Assembly: GCA_050012175.1 (NCBI GenBank) | Contig: JBEKHR010000004.1 | Coordinates: 1 to 64,000, forward strand | DNA: 64,000 nt | From: CAVROP01 sp050012175 | GTDB taxonomy: Bacteria; Acidobacteriota; Terriglobia; UBA7540 | Direction: 5' to 3' | In this document: one piece after another, positions 8,673 through 17,264 of the stretch | How positions within the stretch are numbered: the stretch's first letter is position 1 | How the letters are laid out: every line of letters begins with the position of its first letter | Position numbers and translations under genes: made by a program | Notes under the pieces: generated by a model | Databases searched by the model: none | What the model was told of the DNA's origin: nothing | The model's input: the letters and a program-made list of their open reading frames with translations, nothing else

Positions 8673-9565
8673 AGCGCGCGTACGCCGACGGTTCTCTACG
8701 CCCTGGGCAACGAATTGCCGAGGCGACCAGCGGCAATACGGGGATCGCCTTTGCCGCGCTCGGCCGCGCTCTGGGGCATCCAGTAACGATTTTCATGCCG
8801 GACTGGATGAGCCAGGAAAGAAGAAATCTTATCCGGAGCTATGGCGCTGACATTGTCCTGGTCGGAGCAGAACAAGGAGGGTTCCTTGGCTGTATCCGTA
8901 TGGCCGAAGAACTTGCCAGCGCCGACCCCAAGAGCGTGTTTCTTCCCCGCCAGTTCTCTAATCAGGCCAACATCCAGGCCCATGAAACCACAACGGGTCC
9001 GGAAATCTGGGCGCAGTTGTCGGAGGCCGGGCTGAAACCGGATGCTTTTGTCGCCGGAGTTGGAACGGGCGGGACCGTCATGGGCGTCGGGCGTTTCCTG
9101 CGACGCCAGAACCCTGCCGTTCAGATTCATCCGGTAGAGCCTGTCGAGTCGCCAACGCTCTCCACCGGGTGCAAAGTGGGCAAGCACAGAATTCAGGGAA
9201 TCTCCGATGAGTTCATTCCTGCGATCGTCAACTTGGCGGAATTAAACGGAGTGATCGCAGTCTCCGACGGAGATTCAATCCTGATGGCACAAAAGCTGGC
9301 GAAGAGCCTCGCGCTGGGTGTGGGTATCTCTTCCGGGTGCAACCTTCTGGCGGCATTGCAAGTGCAGGAGTCCTTGGGTGGGGATGCAGTTGTTGTGACC
9401 GTGTTCGCCGATGACAACAAGAAGTATCTCAGTACGGACCTCCTTCAGGAGGAGCCGGTTCGACGAGAATACCTAAGTTCGGAAGTTGAACTCACCAGCG
9501 TGGTTCCTCTTCCGCCCTCCTGCGCATTCTGTGGTGGGGCGCGGAGCGTCAAGCTGCCGGTTTAA
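8504..9565 (+). CDS. cysK: PLP-dependent cysteine synthase family protein
   Basis: A 353-residue fold-type II PLP enzyme of the O-acetylserine sulfhydrylase family, which joins sulfide (or a related thiol donor) to an activated serine to make cysteine in the cytoplasm. The PLP lysine is in SIKDR (K48). The phosphate-binding loop is TSGNTG, and a second glycine loop is GTGGT. The ATG at 8504 is chosen because GGAGGT lies just upstream and the family's usual N-terminus (LVGNTPL) begins about 14 residues in; the frame is open further upstream but without homology. At 353 residues it is some 40 longer than standard CysK, with an extra tail ending in CAFCGG. That CxxC pair might bind a metal or be redox-active. 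CysK, CysM and cystathionine beta-synthase cannot be separated safely by eye. Confidence 0.88.
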   Translation: MEIADQRLDGLSRLVGNTPLLGIGLTFRGKRRVIYAKCEQLNLTGSIKDRMALHILKRAYADGSLRPGQRIAEATSGNTGIAFAALGRALGHPVTIFMPDWMSQERRNLIRSYGADIVLVGAEQGGFLGCIRMAEELASADPKSVFLPRQFSNQANIQAHETTTGPEIWAQLSEAGLKPDAFVAGVGTGGTVMGVGRFLRRQNPAVQIHPVEPVESPTLSTGCKVGKHRIQGISDEFIPAIVNLAELNGVIAVSDGDSILMAQKLAKSLALGVGISSGCNLLAALQVQESLGGDAVVVTVFADDNKKYLSTDLLQEEPVRREYLSSEVELTSVVPLPPSCAFCGGARSVKLPV

Positions 9566-9744
9566 TGATCTCCAGGAAGAATCACACTTTGAACGAGGAT
9601 TGTTAGTTCGCGCAAGATGCGCCTGTCCATACCAGAAACTCGTTGTCATTGAACCGATTGGAAAATGGTAGGTCAGGCCGGTCTGAGGCGCTTCCTCAAA
9701 ACATGGCTTGACGAGGCATCGCCACTTCAGAGATGGCTACCCGC

Positions 9745-10020
9745 TAGTGTCCTGAGTCAGAAATTCGTTGAATAAATCAGCCCGTCAACTGACGGGCGAA
9801 AGAATGTAGCCCACGGTCCCGCAGAGCGGGATGGGTCGGCCAGCCCTCCCTCACCCCCGTCCCCTCTCCCGCTCGGGCGGGAGAGGGGTGCCGAAGGCAG
9901 GGTGAGGGCCCTCCCCCAGGGCTTGCGCCCTGGGCTACTGTCTTCCGCCCCTAGCGGGGCTGCGAAAAGATCGCCCGCATGAGAAAGACTTTGTAAGCGA
10001 ACTTCTGATTCAGGACACTA
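9745..10020. mobile_element. MITE-like element, copy 2, TA-flanked
   Basis: About 275 bp with ends AGTGTCCTGAGTCAGAAATT (left) and, read inward from the right, AGTGTCCTGAATCAGAAGTT, each preceded by TA. The interior shares blocks with copy 1 at 125-413 (GCGGGAGAGGGG, CTCACC and CCCAGGGC stretches). It encodes nothing convincing. It sits between the cysteine synthase and tadG, in a region free of conserved genes. Confidence 0.75.
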
Positions 10021-10320
10021 ACGGGGCTTCGCCCCAGCCCGACGAGCATGTTATGATGCCCTCGAACCTACGACGAGATTCGGCGTGGGGTAAAGCGCAC
10101 CACTTCGGCACAACGAGTCGCACCAGTTGCGACCACACTTTAGCTCCCGTTCCCGGGACACTGCCTTCCAAGGCAACCGCCGTCTCGCGCATACAGCCCG
10201 ACTCCGCCGAATCCGAATACCGTTGCCGGTCGCCTTTGGCGATCAGGGGGAGTACTGTCTGCTGGCGCTCCCCAACCCAAAACTTGACTCATTTACACCA
10301 CATTTTTCACTTCAAGATTT
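10021..10320. other. Intergenic region downstream of tadG
   Basis: About 300 bp between the second MITE-like element and the 3' end of tadG. Only short, unsupported frames are present. No hairpin plus T-tract terminator for tadG was found. Confidence 0.35.
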
Positions 10321-11826
10321 CTAGTTCGTGTTGTCGGGGACCAAGCGCGCGATCGACATATCGTTGCTGATGGCCGTGAAGATCGCGTTCAGGCTCATAG
10401 TAGTGTTACCGTCTGATAGCTGGCAACTACTATTGCTGGTGTAGAACTTTGAGTGGGTGGAGGCCATCTGCTCCATCGTCTGGCATGGGGTGAGAATGGG
10501 ATCACTGTAGCATCCGTAGCTCGGGTCGGAGTCGTAGGCGACCGAGTAGACGGTGATTCCCTTTGAGGTAGCCCAATTCGCCGCGGTAATTGCCTGCTGG
10601 CACTGATAATTGTAGGAGGGGTACGTAGTCGCAGTCGGGCTCGCATTCGACGCCAAGTCGGGCTGTCCAAAGGCATTAGGATTCTGAGAGTTCGAGTCGC
10701 CGTCGCCGAGGATGATCAGCGCGTTCTGTGTAGGGGCGGGGGTTAGGCTGTTGGGGTTACGTAGGCTCTGTTGGTTGAGGAGCAGGCTTGCTGCATTATA
10801 GATTGTGGCGGCATAGTACGTGTCTCTAGCAGCGTGGTCATAGGGGCTTTTGACTTGCAAACCGTTGCAACCCGAGCCCGTCCCTCCGGCCCCTTTTGTC
10901 AAGTACGAGTTAGTGTTCAACGAATTCGCTGTGTCGGACGAGCGGTAATCGCTCGAGAAATTCACGATCTCGTACATCGATGGCGGGGTGCCGGTGAGAG
11001 TGGTGTAAGGTGGGCCTGTTGGTAACGGGTACGCCGGTGTCACAACCGTACCACTAGTGCTGCAGTAATCATCCGGAGCCGTGGCCGTCGACACCGCTGG
11101 AAACGTAAACAGGCTAATCTCATCGACCGGGTATAATACATTGCCGCTAGTGGCCGCGCCGCAGCTTGATTGGCTCGCGCCGCAGGGCGAAAGTTCGCCC
11201 AGCAGAGTTTGCACGCCTTGGAGCGCGCAGTATTCTTTTGTGCCGCTGCAGCCCAAGCCGTCGGTGTCTTGGTATGTCATCGAAGGCGTTGTGTCGACGA
11301 TGATCGCCACGTTGTATGGGGCGCGGGCTTCGCCCCTCATGGACGCGGTCGCGCTTGCCGTAAGCGTAACTGAACTGGTGCCGATCACGCTGGCGAAAGT
11401 CAACGGCACGCTTACTTGCTGCATCACCTGGATGGCGTTGGCGCCGCCGCTACTAACGATATTGCCCGAGGAATCGAGACACGGCAATCCTATGCTGGTG
11501 CTGGTCAGGCACCGCAGCTTAGGGTACCCGTAGACCATGGTGACGTTGGGTAAATTGGAATAGGCGTTCTTGTTTCCCGCAACGCTGCTGTACAACGTCG
11601 CATTGTTTTTCGCTGCTGTGCCATCGGGCAGGGCCTCCGCAGCCGCTAACGCCGCCGCATCTGTAGAAGACTGGAGTTCGCGAAAGCTAAAATAGATACG
11701 ACCGAAGTCGATCACGAAAGCGGCCATTGCGAAAAACCCGACCATCATGAACGCCACCATGACGAGCGCCTGCCCGCGCTGGTCCTTGTGCGCTCGGCGT
11801 AAAAAAGACTTATTGTGCTGGTTCAT
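10321..11826 (-). CDS. tadG: TadG-like pilus-assembly protein with von Willebrand factor A domain
   Basis: 501 residues. The N-terminus has the RGQALVMVAF pattern of TadE/TadG-like proteins, followed by one membrane helix (about 20-42) and ALAAAEALPDG, the processed pseudopilin-like start of the family. The rest is predicted periplasmic. A VWA domain starts near residue 175 with a MIDAS-like DTTPSM (DxTxS instead of DxSxS). Family knowledge places TadG with TadE in the cell-envelope part of the Tad/Flp pilus machine, where VWA forms are common in soil bacteria. The start codon overlaps the tadE stop by 4 bases (ATGA), so the two are translationally coupled. The other tad genes lie about 10 kb away at 21.8-30.2 kb, so this pair is a detached part of the locus. 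Confidence 0.85.
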   Translation of the reverse strand: MNQHNKSFLRRAHKDQRGQALVMVAFMMVGFFAMAAFVIDFGRIYFSFRELQSSTDAAALAAAEALPDGTAAKNNATLYSSVAGNKNAYSNLPNVTMVYGYPKLRCLTSTSIGLPCLDSSGNIVSSGGANAIQVMQQVSVPLTFASVIGTSSVTLTASATASMRGEARAPYNVAIIVDTTPSMTYQDTDGLGCSGTKEYCALQGVQTLLGELSPCGASQSSCGAATSGNVLYPVDEISLFTFPAVSTATAPDDYCSTSGTVVTPAYPLPTGPPYTTLTGTPPSMYEIVNFSSDYRSSDTANSLNTNSYLTKGAGGTGSGCNGLQVKSPYDHAARDTYYAATIYNAASLLLNQQSLRNPNSLTPAPTQNALIILGDGDSNSQNPNAFGQPDLASNASPTATTYPSYNYQCQQAITAANWATSKGITVYSVAYDSDPSYGCYSDPILTPCQTMEQMASTHSKFYTSNSSCQLSDGNTTMSLNAIFTAISNDMSIARLVPDNTN

Positions 11827-12422
11827 TGCATTATCTCCGTCGTTTGCGCATACATTTTACAGTTGGGCGCTAAGTTGGCTCCGAAGACCGAGAGGTTGCA
11901 AGGATAACTGGCCGTTACCGTGGCGGCCGTGCCCTGCACCATCTCTGCTGCCCCGCTGGTGCACGATGCCCCAGAGTTCGTGTTCCCATTGAGGACAAAC
12001 GTGAACGTTATACTCGACTGATTGAGGAACGGCGCTGCCTTTTCAATTGCTTTGGCAGCCAAATCGCATGGGTCTGCGGTCTGCTGTCGGCTAATCGCAA
12101 GAAGCCGCGCGCCGATGCTCACGGCATCCGTCAACTCCAGATAGTCGTGGAGGGCGATCCCGAACGTGAATATGCCCGTCACGATGAGCAGCAGAATCGG
12201 CAGGACCAGGGCGAACTCAACCGCCGCCTGGCCTCCCTCCTTGCGGGTGCGAAGGCGGGCGCGGACACGTTTGCCCAGGGACCGAGTTCCGACACGCACT
12301 CCTGGTGACGCCGCTGTAAGCTCTATCCCGAATTCGCAATTTGAGGAGCACTGTTCCGTTCCAATATCCATGCGCTTTGTCGCGGTTTCCCATGGGTTGG
12401 AAACGCTGAGACGCGGGAGCAT
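11823..12422 (-). CDS. tadE: TadE-like minor pseudopilin
   Basis: 199 residues. The TadE signature GGQAAVEFALVLPILLLI lies at about residues 62-79: the prepilin-peptidase recognition glycine, Glu at +5 and the hydrophobic helix that anchors the protein in the inner membrane before pilus assembly. The C-terminal periplasmic part contains four cysteines. The ATG at 12422 has GGAGGT five bases upstream, so the long 61-residue N-terminal extension seems genuine, although TadE proteins are usually shorter there. A sigma-70-like promoter (12455-12484) is directly upstream, giving a two-gene tadE-tadG operon with a short leader. Processing by the TadV-type peptidase at 29188-29733 is expected. Confidence 0.85.
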   Translation of the reverse strand: MLPRLSVSNPWETATKRMDIGTEQCSSNCEFGIELTAASPGVRVGTRSLGKRVRARLRTRKEGGQAAVEFALVLPILLLIVTGIFTFGIALHDYLELTDAVSIGARLLAISRQQTADPCDLAAKAIEKAAPFLNQSSITFTFVLNGNTNSGASCTSGAAEMVQGTAATVTASYPCNLSVFGANLAPNCKMYAQTTEIMQ

Positions 12423-12454
12423 GAGCGACCTCCAGTGAGACGAGTACGTGAGTA

Positions 12455-12484
12455 AGTATAACTCCCCAAAACAGTGGCTGTCAA
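12455..12484 (-). promoter_or_regulatory. Sigma-70-type promoter for tadE-tadG
   Basis: On the minus strand TTGACA (12484-12479) is followed after 18 bases by TATACT (12460-12455). Transcription would start near 12448, about 25 bases before the tadE ATG. The -35 is perfect and the -10 has one mismatch. Confidence 0.7.
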
Positions 12485-12513
12485 GTTTTGAAATAGTACG
12501 TTAGTGTCCTCGT

Positions 12514-12944
12514 TTGAATTCGGGACACCGGGATTTGGCAAGGGAATTGCCCACGAATGCAAGCGTCTTCGGTCTTCCTTCCTGTAACCAAATAGGATAT
12601 ACTAATGGAGTACACGAGGAAAGCCCCGCCGTGAACGAGTGGAGTGGTTCCAGATCGTCTGCTTTGGCCGCTTGGCAGAAGTGTGCGGTCAATGGCTTAT
12701 CAAGGGTCGCTCCGTCTACATCGAAGGCAGATTGCAGACTCGGAAATGGGAAGACCGGGAAGGCGAAAAGCGCACGACAATCGAAGTCATGGCCAACCAG
12801 ATGAGGATTCTGGATCGGGCTCCAAAGAACGGAGACGGTGCAAAGGCCGCTGAATCCTCGAAGGCTGCGCAGCCCGTCGACGAGAGCGACAACCCATTCA
12901 ACGAGCCGGGAAGCGAGATGAGGGATCAAGAAATCCCGGTCTGA
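12514..12944 (+). pseudogene. Single-stranded DNA-binding protein remnant, frameshifted
   Basis: The plus-strand frame ending at 12944 encodes RVEWFQIVCFGRLAEVCGQWL followed by VYIEGRLQTRKWED, the centre of a bacterial SSB OB-fold, and an acidic C-terminal tail. The first half of the fold is missing in that frame: a stop lies at 12603, just before the homology. The neighbouring frame from 12514 has a stretch (ASVFGLPSCNQIGYTNG) that can be read as the preceding SSB strands, suggesting a frameshift near 12600-12635, although the very N-terminus is not recognisable. The tail also lacks the usual DDIPF-type end (it ends QEIPV). It looks like an accessory, decayed ssb copy, not the housekeeping gene. 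Confidence 0.6.
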
Positions 12945-13070
12945 CGGGCTCCCCCGGCAGTTCCCACAATTGAGTGGCTTCGCTTATCTCCTGCCGCAAT
13001 TGAACACAGGAAGTTTCGCCTTGCGCGGCAGGGCCACTGCTATGCGTAGGGCGTTCTACGACCAAGTGGA

Positions 13071-13379
13071 TTGCTTCCGAGCGGCACTAGCGAGTGGGGA
13101 CCCAAAGTCCTCGCCATGATGTTCAAGGGAAAGCAGAAAGTAATGGCCGCCGGGAAGCTAGAAACTCAAAACGGCCTGGGCAAGGTCAAGATTGAGACCA
13201 TGACGATAGGGATCACTCCGTTCCCGGCACGGCTGGTGGGATTTCTGGTGGAAAACTACCTCCAGCCGCGCTGCAAGTTTGACCTGAGCAAGCCTTTCCC
13301 GCTTCCGGACCACGTGACCCGCATCAAACTGGGTTCGGGCCAGGCCATCTTCTTCTGCGCCGCCCAAAAGACCCGCTAG
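13071..13379 (+). CDS. Hypothetical protein or C-terminal gene fragment
   Basis: 102 residues. The last 75 look like genuine protein, with alternating beta-like segments (KVKIETMTIG, then LVGFLVENYLQP and DLSKPFPLPDHV), but the first 15 residues are unconvincing and there is no ribosome binding site. That pattern suggests the 3' end of a longer gene that lost its start. No family is assigned. It lies between the decayed ssb and the convergent cyclic-di-GMP enzyme, in a stretch that collects gene debris. Confidence 0.4.
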   Translation: MLPSGTSEWGPKVLAMMFKGKQKVMAAGKLETQNGLGKVKIETMTIGITPFPARLVGFLVENYLQPRCKFDLSKPFPLPDHVTRIKLGSGQAIFFCAAQKTR

Positions 13380-13509
13380 ATGGGAGGGCACACCCGTTGT
13401 CCGGGACGGGGAGCACCGTAGTCATGCTCAGCGTGCTCGCGATCAGTTTCAGACCCAGGTGCCTTCCGGCCAGCAACAGCATTCCGTGCCAAGCATCCCG
13501 CGAGAAAGC

Positions 13510-16500
13510 TCAGCCCACCATTATCTCAATGGGCATATCCTCTTCCTCCAATGGCGGGCGCCTGCGAGGATCACCGTAAATCCTAAGCGATTCCAGGAAG
13601 GCTTTCACGATTTTGGGGTCGAACTGGGTGCCGGAGCAGCGGCGCAGTTCGACCAAGGCTTCTTCATAACTGCGGACAGTTTTGTAAGCCCTCTCGGAAA
13701 CCATCGTGTCGAAACAGTCAGCCACAGCCAGGATGCTTGCCCCCAGCAGAATTTGTTCGCCTTGCAATTTGTCAGGGTAGCCTCGGCCATCGAACATCTC
13801 GTGGTGATGCCGTACCATGTGGCAGATGCGTTGCATGGCCTCCACCTGCAGCGGCTCAAGAATCTTCTGCCCCTTCACGCTGTGGGTTTTCATGATCTCA
13901 AACTCTTCCGCTGTCAGGCGCGCCGGCTTGTAGAGGATGATATCAGGGATACCAATCTTCCCGATGTCATGGAGGATGCCCGCCCGGCGAATCTCTTCAA
14001 CCTCGTCGCCTGGCATACCCAACTGGCGGGCGATCTGCCCGGCCAATCGCGAAACAACTTGGCTGTGGTTCCGCATATAGTGGTCAGAGCAATCGAGGGC
14101 GCGTGCCAGCGACGTCACGGTATCGACCACCGAGATATTTCCGTCCGCGTTCTGGATTGCCTTTTGGATACGATTCAGAGTCTGGTCGAAGGCTTCCGGC
14201 CCGGTGGAGAACTTTCGTTTGAACTCCACCCCCAAGTACGCTTCGACTTGTCCGGACTCGGAGGTCAGTGAGGCCACTCGGACACGGTTGCCGGTCTCGT
14301 GCTTGGCTAGGTACATGCCGGCGTCCGCGAGGTGCAGGATCGCTTCCTGCGTATGCCCGTGCTCAGGAAAAGATCCAACCCCGAAACTCGCGGTCACACG
14401 ATGCTCCGACAGGAAGGGATCGTCCTCGATACTCGACCGTAAGCGTTCACCCAGAGCCTTGGCTTCCTCCGTTGTGGCCTCGGGCACCAGAATCGAGAAC
14501 TCGTCCCCACCATAGCGCGCCACTACGCTTGACCGCCGCACCCTGTCGCTCAGCAACTTGGCCACGGTACGTAGGACCCGGTCACCCAGCAGGTGTCCGT
14601 ACTGATCATTGACGGGCTTGAACTCGTCTAGGTCGATCATAATCACCGAGAAAGGGTTGCCGGAACGGATCGAGCGTCGCCATTCCCGCTCGAGCTCTGC
14701 CATGAAGTAGCGGTGGGTTTTCAAGCCGGTGAGGCCATCCGTGATGGCCTCCTCCAGAGCATCCTGGTAAGCGCGCGCATTGTAAAACGCGACGGCCAGT
14801 TGGTCTGCCAGGGCTTGAAGCGTCAGTACGTCCTGGGGCGCGAAGGCGTGCTCACGGTAGCTCTCGAAGCTCAGCACTCCCAGCAGTTCATCATGGTATC
14901 GTAACGGCAGGCTTAGGCTGGAGCGAACTCGGGGATGCAGCGCGATGTATATCGGCTCGCGCGCAACGGAATTTGCCAGCACGGGGTCGCCGGTTTTCGC
15001 TGCGACCCCTGACAGCCCCTCGCCGATCCGGGCGCGGCGGCCTAGCACCTCGTCTCCATAGCCTGCCTCGGCCTCGACCACCAGTTCGTCGCGCTCGCGG
15101 TAGAGGACTTCAATGCGAGCCAAGTCGTATCCGAAACCGCTGCGCACTTGGGAGCAAATGCTGGGCAGGAGCTCCTTCGGGTCAAGCACGGTGTTCGCCT
15201 TGTGGCTTGTCTCGTTGAGCATTGCCAAATGGCTCGCGCGTCGCTGTTCTCTCTGGAGCACCCGGGCATTCTCAAACGCCCCCGCGGCCTCATTGGCGAG
15301 CACCTGAATCATCTCGAACTGCCCTTTAGTGATGGCGCCCTCGCGCTGCAAGTTGGCGACAGCAAACACGCCCATGGTCCCGTCAGAGAAATGAATGGGT
15401 ACTCCACACCAAGTGCCCATCCGCGCGCCTGTGGGACCAGGCTCAACGCGGTATCGCGCCCACTGCCAGTCCTCGCTGATCAGAAGCGGAGAACCGGTCT
15501 GAACCACGTGCCCCTCGAGTTCGGTCGCATGCGCTCCGGTGGCTGACGGCGTGCCATCTTCCTGCTGGAAGGGAACGACGATTTCGATTGGCCCGTCCGG
15601 ATACTCCTGCATGGCCAGTGAAAAGTCGCTGCCCGCCAGCAGGTCCTTCATGCTCCGCCGGAGGATATCGACCTGTGCTTTCAGGTCGAAAGTGTCGCGC
15701 AGCTCGCGCCCAGCGCTGTAGAGAACTTGCATTTCTTCATTGTGCTGTTCCGCCGCGCGGTTCAACGACCAATTCTCAAGCGCTGCACTCACCTGGTTGC
15801 CAATGGCGATGGACAACTTGAGTTCCTCGAACCTAAAGCGCCCCGCGTTGTGGCGACGACCCACCAGCAGCGCCCCGTATCTCCTCCGCGAAGTAGCCAG
15901 TCCAATCACCAGCATGGTCTTTATCCCGTCGGCCCTCATCAGATGAATAAGGTTCTGGAAGAGAGGTTGGCGTTGCCCAGCAGTCTCCACCTCGAGCCCG
16001 AATAAATCTGAAACCACGAACAGTTCGGCCCACCTCTCAGCCGAGGAGGCGAGATAGGTCCGCATCGGCTCGGACCCCAGTAATTCCACCGTATGGGCCG
16101 AGAATCCCTGGGCGGTCGTGTGCCTCGAATCTCCTTCTGCTTCTCCCTGCAGGACTACATAACCATCCTTCGCACCGAAAATGCTCAGCAGATGAATAAA
16201 GTTCTGGAAGAGAGGTTGGCGTTGCCCAGCAGTCTCCACCTCGAGCCCGAATAAATCTGAAACCACGAACAGTTCGGCCCACCTCTCAGCCGAGGAGGCG
16301 AGATAGGTCCGCATCGGCTCGGACCCCAGTAATTCCACCGTATGGGCCGAGAATCCCTGGGCGGTCGTGTGCCTCGAATCTCCTTCTGCTTCTCCCTGCA
16401 GGACTACATAACCATCCTTCGCACCGAAAATGCTCAGCGTGCCGGCAAGGGCGGATGCCGCGATCTGCTGGGGGTCACTGCCTTTGTCCAATTCTTTGCT

Positions 16501-16668
16501 GAGGGTATTCAGGTTTGAGAACCAGCCCATGAGCGAGTTCCTTTGCGCAATCGCGCTGCGTCGCTGGATTCGTATGAGGATGAAGGAGGCAACCAGGAGA
16601 GCCCACAATAGGAACAGAATAGAAGTGTGCCACTCAGAGAGCTGCGATAAGGTTCCCGCCATGACCAC
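13510..16668 (-). CDS. Membrane-anchored GAF-GGDEF-HD-GYP protein, dual cyclic-di-GMP enzyme
   Basis: 1052 residues. Order: membrane helix (16-34), first GAF-like domain (about 50-300, abnormally long), second GAF (about 320-475), third GAF (about 495-632), GGDEF domain (about 640-800) and HD-GYP domain (about 845-1030). The diguanylate cyclase motif is intact (RYGGDEF, G720-F724). The HD-GYP phosphodiesterase motifs are intact (HD at 900-901, HHEMFDGRGYP at about 955-965). It can therefore be expected to make and hydrolyse cyclic-di-GMP, with the GAF domains as sensors. The inhibitory RxxD site before GGDEF reads RRSS, so product feedback is probably absent. The first GAF region contains an in-frame near-perfect 83-residue tandem duplication (residues about 78-160 and 161-243), which likely disturbs its fold. 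The gene stands alone, convergent with the fragment at 13071-13379. Confidence 0.92.
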   Translation of the reverse strand: MVMAGTLSQLSEWHTSILFLLWALLVASFILIRIQRRSAIAQRNSLMGWFSNLNTLSKELDKGSDPQQIAASALAGTLSIFGAKDGYVVLQGEAEGDSRHTTAQGFSAHTVELLGSEPMRTYLASSAERWAELFVVSDLFGLEVETAGQRQPLFQNFIHLLSIFGAKDGYVVLQGEAEGDSRHTTAQGFSAHTVELLGSEPMRTYLASSAERWAELFVVSDLFGLEVETAGQRQPLFQNLIHLMRADGIKTMLVIGLATSRRRYGALLVGRRHNAGRFRFEELKLSIAIGNQVSAALENWSLNRAAEQHNEEMQVLYSAGRELRDTFDLKAQVDILRRSMKDLLAGSDFSLAMQEYPDGPIEIVVPFQQEDGTPSATGAHATELEGHVVQTGSPLLISEDWQWARYRVEPGPTGARMGTWCGVPIHFSDGTMGVFAVANLQREGAITKGQFEMIQVLANEAAGAFENARVLQREQRRASHLAMLNETSHKANTVLDPKELLPSICSQVRSGFGYDLARIEVLYRERDELVVEAEAGYGDEVLGRRARIGEGLSGVAAKTGDPVLANSVAREPIYIALHPRVRSSLSLPLRYHDELLGVLSFESYREHAFAPQDVLTLQALADQLAVAFYNARAYQDALEEAITDGLTGLKTHRYFMAELEREWRRSIRSGNPFSVIMIDLDEFKPVNDQYGHLLGDRVLRTVAKLLSDRVRRSSVVARYGGDEFSILVPEATTEEAKALGERLRSSIEDDPFLSEHRVTASFGVGSFPEHGHTQEAILHLADAGMYLAKHETGNRVRVASLTSESGQVEAYLGVEFKRKFSTGPEAFDQTLNRIQKAIQNADGNISVVDTVTSLARALDCSDHYMRNHSQVVSRLAGQIARQLGMPGDEVEEIRRAGILHDIGKIGIPDIILYKPARLTAEEFEIMKTHSVKGQKILEPLQVEAMQRICHMVRHHHEMFDGRGYPDKLQGEQILLGASILAVADCFDTMVSERAYKTVRSYEEALVELRRCSGTQFDPKIVKAFLESLRIYGDPRRRPPLEEEDMPIEIMVG
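15941..16438. repeat. In-frame 249-bp tandem duplication inside the GAF-GGDEF-HD-GYP gene
   Basis: 15941-16189 and 16190-16438 are copies of each other with at most a base or two of difference near one junction (AATAAGGTTC against AATAAAGTTC). 249 is 83 codons, so the frame is kept. Near-identity implies a very recent event or an assembly artefact. Confidence 0.9.
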
Positions 16669-17144
16669 GCCAGCCGAATAAAAAGTATGAACTGCGAAAG
16701 GAGCCTACCAAGGGCAACGAGCCTGGTCTATAGCCCGAAGGTACCGGCATGCGAGTAGCATTCGATATCTGGCATTGACTGTCCTCTATCTCGAGATGGT
16801 TCCTAAAGCCGGCCGGCGCGCCGTTCCGGCGTGGGAACTACCCGCGAAGCTTGCGTGCGCCGTGGCCCATGTGAAAGCCCAGCAAGAATCCCCCGCTTGA
16901 AAACTTTGTCGGGTGTAGAATGGCCGCAAAAGTCGACTGACGCCTAGAGAGCCTTGTCAAAGGGTAGGTACTCCGCTTCCAAGCCTACCTCCTCCTCACC
17001 TTACAGTTCGCCGCTCTGCACGTTGCGGAACTGTGACTTCCCAAGCCAGAGCCAGGTGCCCCCAGAGGATACGCGCTTCCACCAGGATCGCTGGGCGCCC
17101 CGCCTCGATAGCGGCAGGCCGGTACTCGTGTACTATTGCCAACC
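16669..17144. other. Intergenic region with the conserved leader of the 158-residue family, copy 1
   Basis: 16669-16980 shows nothing recognisable. From about 16982 the sequence matches the leader of the third copy near 61607, and from about 17075 it matches both other copies (near 60868 and 61709) almost base for base up to the small ORF at 17145. A TACTAT hexamer eight bases before the GTG at 17145 is identical in all three copies and could be a -10 box. Confidence 0.55.
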
Positions 17145-17207
17145 GTGCGACTCGACTTTAACCTGGAGAAGATGCTGAAGGCTGGAACGGCATCGGCCGG
17201 GGCCTAA
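17145..17207 (+). CDS. Conserved small upstream ORF, copy 1 (truncated to 20 codons)
   Basis: A GTG-started peptide beginning VRLDFNLEKMLKAGTASAG sits upstream of the 158-residue membrane protein. The two other copies of the module carry the same peptide, longer (36 and 38 codons) and running to within 3-8 bases of the downstream ATG. Here a GAA codon seen in the others reads TAA, cutting the ORF short. No Shine-Dalgarno is visible, but a TACTAT hexamer ends eight bases before the GTG in every copy, so a leaderless transcript is conceivable. Function unknown; it may be a translated leader or just conserved regulatory DNA. Confidence 0.4.
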   Translation: MRLDFNLEKMLKAGTASAGA

Positions 17208-17264
17208 ATGGCTCCGGGCGCGAGCGTGGTTCCGGCAGAAGTGGAAACTTGAGTGAGGTAAACG

